Source: Setoptus koraiensis (Eukaryota > Arthropoda). From it: 64,000 nucleotides of DNA. Of this stretch, positions 33,292 through 45,200 are shown piece after piece. Numbering within the stretch: the first letter of the stretch is position 1; each line of letters starts with the position of its first letter. The stretch lies in contig CM106585.1 in assembly GCA_048013815.1 (NCBI GenBank), positions 19,964,001 through 20,028,000 of the forward strand, given 5' to 3'. A program made the position numbers and the translations under genes. The notes under the pieces are model-generated. The model made no database searches and was not told the origin of the DNA. It saw nothing but the letters and a program-made list of their open reading frames with translations.

Positions 33292-36200
33292 ATGATGTTG
33301 GCGCTAGTGATATTAATTGTGCAATTTGTGTTTGATAAATCAGGTCTCATTGTGATAGCGCCATTAATAATGTTTGGCGGGGCCAGTGTGGCCATGCAGC
33401 AGGCAGCCCCATCTTACGGGCTCAATGGGGCCAGTGGAGCCAATGGGGCCCCACTGACATCGACGGCCCACGACAGAAGCAACGGCTTTTACTCTCGCGA
33501 TAGTTTCATCAACAACAGCATTCACAATCACAACGAACAGCAAATCGATTTGCAGCAGCAGCAACCGATGATCGCCTGCAATAACGGTTTTCTAACATTT
33601 GAATTGACCACGGGCTTCATTTATACGCCCTCGTCCGCCGAGACACTGTCCATGCTGCCGGGCACATTGCAACTGACCGAATGTCTCAACTATTGCCTCA
33701 AGAATAGCTCGTGCCAAGCAGTGAATTTCGAAATGGGCCTGTGTGTCTTATTGTCGTCGTCGGCGCAACAAAATCCGGCCAGTTTGTTGTCGTCACAATT
33801 TCCCGTTTTCACCATATACGCAGAGAAGCTGTGTCTACTGTCAGGTAAGCCAATCACTATTAGTCATTAATAAGTCATAATTGTTATTGTCCGACTGAAT
33901 AATTGTCGCCAGCTAATAATTGTTGCACAATGCAAATAATATTTGTTGCACAATGCAAATAATATTTGTTGGACATTGCAACTGTACAATTGTTGCGCAA
34001 TTACGGCCGCTCTGGCCTCGTCTTGAGATGCGATTTGCTCCTGTCGCGCTGTCGCGCCAGAGAGAATGTTGCCAGAGTTGGCATTGGCAACATTGGCAAA
34101 CTGTGCTGTTTTGCATATTGGCATTTGCTTATTTATTTGCCCCGTTTTTATTTATTAAGCGCCAGCGCAAAACTGTGATCGCGCCAAAACTGGCCAAGAG
34201 CTGCGTTATATTTGCATATATTATATAACATGTTATATAACATATGCAAATATACGTAACGTTTAGCCAGTTGGAAGTGCATTGTTTGCTGGACAGACTG
34301 GACAGATAATTAGTCAGCAACGGGCAGCTGTGTCGAGCGGAAGTGCACTCATGCAAGTTGCTCGTTTCGCGTCTGGCTTTTGTCTGCCGGCCAGCGGACG
34401 ATAATTCGGACCGCTCATTCAAACGATGATAGGACGGTGCTGATTGAACGGACGGCGATCTAGACCGGGGCACGATCAAGCGATCGGGCACGTTTTCGGC
34501 CGGCGCCATCGGCCCGAGCATCGGGCATCGGCGAGCTTGTGTCCGGCGATGCGATTTTGCGGCAAAAAACAAGCGCCGATCAGCGGTTCATGTGTGCGCT
34601 TGTGGCTGCGCTGTGATTTGTCGATCGACGTCAGGAACTGGCGCTGGCCAGCACAAGTTGCCGTGCAAGATGTTATGTAATCGACTATTAACTGATATAT
34701 ACCCAGCAGCCCGAATTTGTTGTTGTTTGCTGCCACACAAGCTCCACTGACACTGCTGGCCTAAACTGCCGGCAGGCAGCGTCTCGGCCAGCGGCAACTG
34801 CAAATAGCTTATCATAGCTTATCATCGTCATATTACGTAACGCAATATGATGATGATAAGATTGGCTGTTGTTTCGTCTCTCGTTGCATACGCTGCTGCA
34901 TTGTGCGCATAGACAATAAACAATCTGCAATTTGCAAACTGTCTAGGCAGAGTCGTGTCGCTCGGCCGGCCGGCCGGTGCTGTCATCGTGCGCCGTTGTT
35001 GACTGGCTGTGATCGACACACTCGGCCAGTCGACAACGGACAGTCGCTCGGACGCAACAACAAACATGACGCAAAAACATGGCCAGACAGCAAACAACAG
35101 CAACAACAACAATCGCCAGTTGGGCGCCATTGTTGGCCGGAGCCGGCCAGCGAGCTCCTGTTAGCGCCGGCGCGGTTTCTATGTCAAGTGCGAGCGGGCT
35201 ATTTTTTAGCCGGCGGCCCATTATCGGCATGCATGTCGGTCGGCCGCTCGCCCGTCACCGTGACGTACGGCGAGCGCGGTGACTTATGCTGATGCGGCGG
35301 ACACACATGACAACCGGCAACGAACGGCAACAACGGGCAACAACCGGCAACAACGGGCAACAAATCGCCGGACGCAAACAATGGCCGCGGCGACATGTCA
35401 GCGGCGCCCACAGCAACATACGTACGCCCGCTCATTTGGCGCCGCGCTGGCCCGCCGTGGGCAACTGCGGCCAAATGCGCCAAGTGCGGCAAATCGGCGT
35501 CGTGGTCGACGGTGTCACGGCGCCGTTGCGCAACCGATGTTTAACTAAGCGCTGTCAGCGCTCTGTTTGCCTCGCTGCAGTTCCGGTTGCGGCATGACGC
35601 AACCGCAGCAGCGGCACTGTTGCGTCATTGCGCAACAGTGCGCCTATTACGACATTGGGCAGTATGGCCGCATATTGCGCAATATCCGATTGACGGGCGC
35701 ATGATGTGCGGACAGGTGGTCCGGCGGTCGCTGTGTGTCCCCGAAACAGGGACGCGCGTTGTTGTGTCCGCGCTGTCCGACGGCAAATAATGTCAGCGTC
35801 GGTCGGCCGCCGAAGAGCTGGGCGCCAGCATGACGCAGACAGGTTGCTGTTGTCGTGCCCATGACAGGCGGCCATTGTTGAGCCCGTCGACAGTTATCTC
35901 GGGCGAAATAATAATAATTTGCTGTCCGATGGCCGCCGCTGTCCGCTCACGGCCGCTGTCCGTTGTCCGCTCATATCCGCTGTCCGCTCACGGCCGCCGG
36001 CCGCTCGCCAGTGTGCGCCGGACACTGCTGGCCAGACGGTCCGTCTGACACGAACAAAGGCTGTCGACAATGGCCGCCGTCGCTCATCATCGGCCGCTCA
36101 TCAGCAGCGGCCGATGACGACGAGTGTGTGTTTGTATACTGTAGTATTACACACATATTACATCATACACATTACGTCATGTACATCAGGTGTATTTATA

Positions 36201-39200
36201 ATATATAATAGCTTGTAATGCGCATGTACATGTGTCATGTATAATGCGATGCGATGGGCAAATATTTGCATCGACAGCGCGTCACACACACTGACCGTGA
36301 TTGCGGCCACCATTGTTGCCGCTCGCAATCGTCAGCCGCTGGTCGGCGGCTGATTGGGCCGGAATCGGCCCAATCAGCTGACTGTCGAAACATCAGCTGA
36401 CTGTCGAAACGTCGGCTGATTGTCGAAACATCAGCTGACTGTCGAAACGTCGGCTGATTGTCAAAACGTCGGCTGATTGTCATAACATCAGCTGATTGTC
36501 AAAACATGAGCTGTTGGCTGCCGACAGCAGCCTGAGCAATACTCGCCGTGCAGCAGTGCGCCGGGCTGCAATGCAACAGGAAGCGACAGCCGATATAATA
36601 TCGGCTGTCGCGGTATTGATTGTCGGCGATATTGATATTCTGACAGCGCTGCCTGTCAGCGGCTGTCCGTTTAGTTGTTGCAGCTAGTCGCTCGGGCGGC
36701 TCGCTTCGGCGGCTCGCTCGGGCCGGTCAGCCCGGTCGAGCTGCCGGTCAGCCCGGTCGGGCGACCGAGGCCGCCGACACAATGGCCGCTTTATCGCGCC
36801 AAAATTAATCATCGGTCCGCAGTGGTCAGCCGGCCAAGAGTGCGAGCCGGCCGACAGTGTGAGCCGGCATGAGAGGGGCAGCTCGTTATCGCCGTCGTTA
36901 TTATCATTATCATTTTGATGCCGTGCTCGTCCGCGACTCTCGGCCGGCGATTCGCGAGTCGCTCGAGTCGAGCGGCCATCCCCGAGTGGCGAGATCGATG
37001 GCTCGCCGGGCTCGCACTGGCGGTGCTTGCGCCGGCGGTCATTGGCATGATTTAATTGAAATGCCGGCCGGCCCGGCGAGCCGAAACGACGATAACAACG
37101 AGCCGAAGCGATGATAACAACGAGCCAAAGCGATGATAACAACGAGCCGAAATGATGATAATAATGATAGAAATGATAATAATGGCGCTGTCCGCTCGCA
37201 GCCGCTGTCGGCCGTCATCGCGCGCAACAATCGTTGCGCCGTCAGCCGCGGATAATAGATACGTCAGGAATTATAATAATGCAACAATAACAACAACAAG
37301 TGCCCATTACAAGGCGCATGATTAGTAAAACAATAATCAACGCCTGGCATGAACGGTAATCGAGCGCCGGCAACAATTGCGTGTCGCTGCGGCCGTCGCC
37401 TTGACCGGCCCTGGCGAGCCCGACTTTGCGCCGCTATTGCTGGCTTATTATTTGCGGAAATGGCCGCGCTGACCATTGCCGGGCACACGATTGTGGCCTG
37501 TCGAGCGGCCACTCGAGTGGCCACAATCGACAACAATCGCGCCAACAGTTGGGGTGATAATTGAGCCTCATAAATCTTAACTAGCCGCTTAAATAATCGC
37601 ACAAACACTCATTAGCTGGCCAACAGCAGCGCCGGATTGGATGCAGTTGGCGAGATGCGCCATTCTCTGTTGGCATGTTACATAACCCCGGCGTGTTACA
37701 TGACTCCGGCGTGTTACATAACTCTGACATGTTACATAACGCTGCTCGGTGTAAGGAGGCAACGCAATGCGGCCAAACATCATATCTGACGACAGCGACA
37801 GCAGCCAGGATATAGCGCATTATCGCCCTAGTGGCCCTAGTCCGTGTGTGACGTTTCGAGCGGCCGGCCTGCAAGCGACGACCGATGATCATTTGTTGCG
37901 CAACACGACGGCGGTTACGCAACACGCCGGCCGGTTACGCAACACGCCGGCCGGTTACGCAATACGATGGTCGGTTACGCAACACGATGATCGGTTACGA
38001 AGCCGCTGATGACGATGATGATGACGATGATGACGATGATGACGATGATGACGATGATGATGATGACGATGATGATGATGATGGTGCCGACACTTGATAC
38101 GGCGCAACAAGTGCAACCGTGTTAACTAACCAATTTTGGCCGGTAGCGGCCAAAGTTGCGCAATAACGCGATAACGGGGCCCATTGTTGACCGTTGGCCG
38201 GCACAATGGCCACTTGTGAGCGTTTGGCATTATGCGCTACCTGTTGAACTGTCGAGCGCTCGTTGCGAGCGCAATCAACGTGACCGCCACAAGCCTCCAG
38301 TCCTGCGAATCTCAAGTGGCCACTTGTGGCCATTCTCGCAACAGGTGAGCTCTCAGGCAACCTCACAGGTAACCTTACACAGGTGAGCTCACCTGAGCTG
38401 TTGCTGCAAGCAGCGGGTAGCAGCGGGCAACGGTTAACAAGCGAGCAGCCGATGAGCAGTTAAGCGGTGAAGTGTTGATGAGCGCATCGTGATAATAACT
38501 GTTAATTATAATTGTAATGACGTAATCATGTGTTGGCCGTTGCTGTCGTTGCTGCTGTTGTTGTTGCTGTCGTCGTTGCTGTTGTTGTTGCTGTCGACGT
38601 TGTTGTTGTTGTTGCTGTCGTCGTTGTTGTTGTTGTTGTTGTTGCCGTTGAGTCGTGCATTTCGCTCACTGCAGTGTCTCGCCATGGGCAGCTACGCGAG
38701 CGACACAAGTGCACAAAAGTGGCCATCATCGCGGCCCTCATTATGGCGAGTGGATAATGTTGCCGTGGCAACTGTCGACCGTCTATTAATCGACACGACC
38801 GGCGGCGATTGTTTGCGCGCGGCACGACCGCGCTCGCTCGCAAATTGGCCGCTCGTCGCCGGCCCATTGTGGGCCGCAATTTGTGGGCCGCAAGCCGCAA
38901 AATGGTGCCCGTCTTGACAACATTTTCGGGCGCCTTTCCCGGAGCCCGTCGCTGGCGTGCTCCGTTTTCGAGGGCACTTTTCGAGGGCGTGCGCTGTTTC
39001 CGGAGGCATTTCTCTGGGCCTGTCGCTAGTTTTCGCCGTTTTCGGGGGCACTTTTCGGGGGCGTGCGCCGTTTTGGAGGGCACTTTTCGGCGCTTCCGCG
39101 CCTATGTTCGGGCGCGGCCTCGAAGCGCGGCTCCAAAACTGGTAGCGTAACCGTGGCATAGAGTATGGAGTTACCGAGGGCATACCCGGCCGGCCGCTGG

Positions 39201-42200
39201 CATCCGCCAGGCCGACGGCGCGGCCAGAATCAATCTGTTTGCCTGTGTGGTTTCGGTGGAGAGTGATTGGTCGGCCGGTGGTTGGCGGTGGTTGGCGGTG
39301 GTTGGCGGTGGTTGGCGCTGTTGTTGGCGTTGCGGTCGGCGCTGGCCAGCGTCGGAGCTATTACCTGTGGAGCTGCGACCATTACCGCCACCAACTCGCT
39401 TTGTCTACTGCAAAGTCGCTAGCGTTATTACCTGTGTGTGCTTGTAAGATGTTATGCAATCGGCACGACGCAGATTCTCTAGTGTGTATTGCGTAATGTA
39501 CTGATACGCTTCAGCATCGGTGGTGCGCTGTATTACGCAATACTTAAATCGGTTGTCGTATTCCAACAGTGTGTGTGTGTTATGCAATGTATTATGTGTA
39601 TTACGTAATGTGTGTATGGGCAAATGAGCTACTGGTGCCAAGGCTGCCAATGCGGCCGGCTGACAGCAGCGCCGGTGAGCCAGCCAGCGGAGGTCAATGG
39701 ACGAGGCGAAACCGCATGAAGAGACGCACGCAACCGATAGATGCGAACAAAGTGTTTTACCTGTGTCTGCTTAATACTAATCTCCGCCGCTCGTTGTTGT
39801 TATGCAACACAGCCAGACAACAACAGCGACAGCGACAACAACAACAACAACATCAACAACAGCATCAACGACGACAACGACGACAACGACAACAGCATCA
39901 CCTGTTGCAGCAGCCAGACGGGCGAAGAGACAATTTGTGGCAGCAAATGAGCCGCCGGCAGCAACCTGCCGCGCTGCTGCGTGTAATGGAATTACGGCCG
40001 TCCGATCCCGTCCGCTCGGCCGCGATCCGCCGCGGTCCGATCCGGTGCCATCGATCATTTATTATTATTACGCAACCAGCATTGTCTAGACAAAGCTCAT
40101 TACGTCGGCGCTCGGCGCGACACAATAACGTCGCATTGTCTGCATCTCTGAATCATTGCATCGCAATCAATGATTGCGTCGCGTCGCAATCATTACGTAA
40201 TGTTGCTGCATCACAGCGGCACGCGTCCGCCGGCACGGACAGCTCGCAGTTCCCATTGCCCTTGACTCAAGAGTCTTGCTTTGCATTGCTGACTCTTGCA
40301 ACACTCTTATGTCTTGTGTCTTGCGTCAGCTGCTAGCTTGACACTTCGTTTGCCCGCGCATCCATCATTTATCGGTCAGCTGACTTGCAGTCAGCTGGCA
40401 GTCAGCTGACTGCCGGCTGTCAGTGCTGCAAACTGACGACCGGCGATGTGTCACATTATTATATGCATGTGTCATTCTATATATACAATGTTCGCTGGTG
40501 ATTTGCGTCATTGTGTTGCGCTGATTGACGCACTGAAATATGAGCAGCTGACACTTGACTTGCGAGCTGTCAAGACTCTGCACTCAAGAGTCAGAGGCGG
40601 GCCGGCGGGACGGACGGGCGGACGGGCCGGCGAGAGAGCCAGCGGACGAGAGAGCGGCGGGCGAGAGAGCGGCCGACGAGAGAGCGGCCGACACAAGTGT
40701 GTCGGGCGGAGTTGTCTCCGGCGTCTTTGCTCTCTCCCTGTCGCATCTAATCGCTCTGTTGCGAGAAATTTTTTCTTACTTTCGGCCATTCACCAATGTG
40801 TGACCATCGGCGACATCGATATCGAGCGAACGACATGGAGCAGATATAGTCTGCAGATATAGAATGTCTCAATTGGCCACACTAAGCAGCCACGGTCGTG
40901 CAATATGACAAATGGCTGGCGAGCTAGTTAGCCGCCGGTGGCCGCTGGCCAGTGACGCAGCGCACAGGTGAGTGTCAGGTTGCATCGGCATCGGCATCGG
41001 CATTGGATGTCTCAGCTGTGGCCGTTGGACTGTCGCTGTTGTGGTTGTGACTGTTGTCAATGTTGCCGATGTTGTCGTCGAAGTCGCTGCTGTCGTTGTC
41101 GTTGTTGTCGCTGCTGTCGTTGTCGGTGTTGTCGGTGCTGCTGTTGCGTTCATGGCGGCGCATCAGCATGAGCCGGCGCGATGGCAGCGGCCACAACAAT
41201 GGCTATGCTTGTCACAATAATTGGCTGCCCTCTCATCTCGAACAGCCGAGCGTCCAGCTCGAAGCCTGCGACGAGCCGGCTCGATGTGTCGCCGAACTCG
41301 CTCGGCTTCTTGTCGTTGGTTGCCGATTGCGCCGGACAAGCGCTGCCAGCCAACATGCCAGCGGCCGCTGCCGGCCGGTCGGTGGCGCTATGCTCGATTG
41401 GAGTCGCTCTTCGCAGCCGACCGGCCAGCGCTTCTGGCTCGCCCGATCGAGCCGTTCGAAGCGTCCGCGGCGTTCGGAGCGTCCGAGCGTCCGAAGCGTT
41501 CGAAACGTTCGAGCCGTTCGCACTGCGAGCGTCCGAGCGCTGCGAACGTTTTGGCAGGCGCGCCTGCCGACGAGCGCGCCGACACGGATCCAGCGAGCCG
41601 ACAGGTGAGCCTGTCCGTTTTGTTGGGCCGGCGAGCTTCAGTCGGGCAACAGTTTCCAGTGCTGGCCACCAGTCGCTGTTGCGTTGGCCCGCTGCCCGCA
41701 ACAACAACAAGTCGGCAACAACAACAAGTCAGCAACAATTCGCACAACGGCACCGTCGAGAGCGCCGCTCCGCACCGGAAGTGCCGTTTGTTTGCGTTCA
41801 GCGGTGGCCAGCCGCGCACCGGTAATTATTCTGGCCGCGGCCGCTTACCGCTTGCTGCTTGCCTCTTGCATCATCACGATCAGCTGGTCAGCTGTGTAGC
41901 GGCAGCGGCGGCGGCGGCACCATCTTGATCAGCTGATCAGCTCACCTGTGCCGCCGATGATTTGTTTGCTGCTGGCAGCGGGCGCGTCAGCTGATAATTG
42001 CGTTGCCGCAAAAAGCAGGATGCGGCCCTAGGTGGCCGCTGTACAGCGCTCTGTGCAGCGTTCACACATGCTCACAATGGTCAGTCGAATTTAATTCGAG
42101 CGTAACACCGCTGGCCACTGGCGTTGCGTAACACTGGCCACTGGCGTTGCGTAATAGCGGCAAGTGGCGCCGCTGATTGTGCCACTGATTATGCAATCAC

Positions 42201-45200
42201 TCACACAGCGCGATCAGCAATCAACGCTGCGCCTGATGATGCGCCTGTTGCGTCATGCCCGTTGCATCATCGGCGTAACGTATAAGTAACGTATTATGTA
42301 TAATTTGATAGTGTGTCGACAGGTGAATAGGCCGCCAATTAGGCTGACCGGCGCGGGTCAATAGACAGCCGATGCGCATAACAATGAGCGAATTGTGGCC
42401 AAGGTTGGCCGTTTAGTCGGCCTGATTGGCGTGATTAAGGCGCGATTCCGGTCGGCCGAACGGGCCGAACCGGCCCGAATCGGCGCCAATCGGCGCAAAT
42501 TCGCACGCTCGCCCTGCCGCTACTCCGGTCGCAACTGCCAAACTCACCTGTACGGCACCCACTCAATTGGCGTCCGCTGCGACGCCGACAGACACAGCAA
42601 TGTACTGACTACATTGTAGTGACCACATTGTAGTGACAATTTAGCGACTACATTGCAGTGCAGTGACTACAAATCAAACTGCAAATTTGGCCAGTGGCGC
42701 CCTTCGAGCGCGCTCGCCGTGCGCTCAACGGTGCCAATTTATAACTTTGGTCTTAATCGCCAGAGTGCAAACACTGATTACACTGTACAGTTACGCACAT
42801 ACGCGGTGCGACATGCAGTTGTCGGCTGGCGCCCGCAGCTCACAGCAGCTAATTCCGTCCCATCAAGCGGTCGGAATTGGCGGTCAGAATCAGCGGTCAG
42901 AATCAGCGGTCAGAATTGGCGGTGAGAATTAGCGGTGAGAATTGCACTAAAACTGGGGTTTTCGCGCGCCAAACAGTCCGTTTGTCGTGGATGCCGGGGC
43001 AGAATCTGACGCCGGCGCGGTCGGACAGCCGGCGAGCGGCGCCCGAACGGTGCCGTTGATATTGTTGTGATAGCGTTGTGGCCACTCGCGGCACCGGGCC
43101 GCACTCAATGGTGTTGCGCAATAGTGCCCGAGAGATTATCGCCGGCCCGAACCGACCGCCTGTCCGCTAATCCGCCGATTCGGCGATTCGCTCATTTGCA
43201 TTAACCGGCCAATTCGGCGATTCGCTCATTTGCATTGACCGGCCAATTGGCCAATTCGAATTCGCGGCCAGTGCAAGCGTCGGCGCTGCTCCACTTTTGC
43301 GCCGCCGGCCAACACTGCGGCCAACTGTGGCGCCACTCTGACACACATAACAGACTCTGTTAAACAGAGTCGCCGAGCGAGCCGAAAGTTGTCAGCTGAC
43401 CGGCCGCTGACAAATGCGAAATGTCACTCGAAATGTCACAGCTGACGGCTGCCAATCAGCTGACGCCCACTGACAGCCGACGCTTTTTTGCGTGCGCTGT
43501 CAGTGTCACCACTCACAATTGTCAATCTCGCTTGCACTCGCTAGCCCACTTACTATCAGCAGCTTGATTGCGTAATAACAATTGCATCATCTCTTTCTCT
43601 CCCATTCTCAAATGATTTTCCAATGATCCAATTCGCTGCGCGTCTGTCGACCGCGATTGTCGGACATTGCAGGCCACGCGCAGGCCCTCAAACAGAAGCG
43701 GCGCTGCCCGCGGGCGTGGACCTTCGAGCGGGTAGCCGGATACGAGATGAAGACGCGCCCCAGGAAGCGGCTGACGCTGCCCGCCAAGGAGCACTGTATG
43801 GAGGCGTGTCTGCTGGAGACCGAGTTCGAGTGCCGCTCGGCCAATTGGTACCGGAACAGCCGCGAGTGCAAGCTCAGCGACCAGGACAGGCACTCGGTGA
43901 CACAAACCGGCCCGAACGACCACATAATCAAGTCGTCGCTCATAGAGCATTACGGGCCGCTGGTGGCGCCCGGCCCGCACAACCAGCTCATGTACGCGGG
44001 CCAGGTGTATTATCCGGTGTCGCCGGCGACGGCGGCGCCCGGCTTCAACGAGGCCCTGCTGGCGGCGCGTCACAAGCAGCACAAGCATCAGCAGCAGCCG
44101 GCCGCCAGCGAGTGGTCGTGGCAGCAGCGGCCCGACCACAAACAGCTGCGGCCCGATTTGCGGGCGCGGGCCGGCCGCGTGCTCGCCCAGAACCAGAGCC
44201 GCGCCCAGCAGGCGTGGCCAGCGGGCGACAGTGCGGAGCAGCTCGCAAACGGGCAACAATTCGCGAACAGCCAGCAGCAATTTGCGCAGCACAACAACAA
44301 CAACAAATCGCTGTCGGCCGGCCAACAGGCCAAGTTGTCCAACACGGGCAACAACCCGTTCGCGGGTCTCGCGGACGACCCGGCGGAGCCGGGCAGCAGC
44401 ACGGGCGACACGGGCGCCGACGACGACGACAACCGCCTGTTCGTCGGTCAGCACCACCACCAGCTGCAGCAGTTATCACAGCAGCACCAGCAACAGCAGC
44501 AGCAGCAGCACTCGCAAACAATGTACCACCAGCAGTCGCTGGTGGCGCCCCTGGCGGGCGGCGCCGGGCCGGGCATGTCGGGCTCGGTGCAGCCCGCTTA
44601 CGCAATAGTGGACTATTTGGAGAACAATTGCATCTATGAGCCCAACAAGCTGTGCGAGTTTCGAAAGTTGCAAAATCGTATACTCAAAACGGTGGACAGC
44701 ATATATCAGGACATACAGACGCTAGACGAGTGCAAGCAAAAGTGCATCAACGCCCCCTATCGGTGCTACTCGTTCGACTTTGGCGACACCGCAAATCACG
44801 TGTGTCGCACGTCTCACCTGGACCAATCGTCGCTGACCACCGTTCAGGAACCGTATCTCGAGGTGATGGGCGCCATAACGTACGAGCTGGCGTCGTGTTA
44901 CCACGTGTCTATTACGTGTAAGGCGCGCGAGATGGTGGCCAAGGTGAAAACGAGCAAAATGTTCAATGGAAAAATCTATGTAAAATCTAGGCCAAAAACT
45001 TGCGTCAACGACATTGAAAACTCGCTAGAATTTGAGATACAAATGCGATATAATGATCGCGAATGCGACGTTAAATCCTCTTCGACGAGCAGCCAGGGAG
45101 TGTTCAGCAACGACATTGTCATACAGCATCACGATCGCATTGTCACAACGCAAGACGTGGGCCTCAGCATCCATTGTCAGTACGATCTGACCAACAAGAA

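Larger units (their letters stand above)
33845..43672 (+). other. ZP gene intron 1 (9.8 kb), palindrome-rich
   Basis: Phase-1 intron, CTGTCAG/GTAAGC to ATTGCAG/GCCACG. I found no gene inside. Many GC-rich ORFs on both strands are low-complexity and mutually overlapping. The intron contains about 20 TTRCGYAA octamers, several strong hairpins and many short tandem arrays, listed separately. Confidence 0.8.

Noticed and set aside
38008-38083. Poly-Asp coding exon or CRISPR-like array
   Set aside because: It is a GAT/GAC microsatellite without spacers and lies inside an intron whose splice sites already join in frame.
39569-40336. 255-codon plus-strand ORF in ZP intron 1
   Set aside because: Q/R/S repeats from CAA/CGA triplets, no domain, and flanked by other open frames; best read as intronic low-complexity DNA.
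41181-41928. Overlapping 214- and 235-codon ORFs in ZP intron 1
   Set aside because: Several frames open on both strands in GC-rich DNA, with no recognisable domain.
43522-44639. Long frames (312 codons minus, 338 codons plus) overlapping ZP exon 2
   Set aside because: They are shadows of the supported ZP frame, which has PAN and ZP motifs and exact splice phases.
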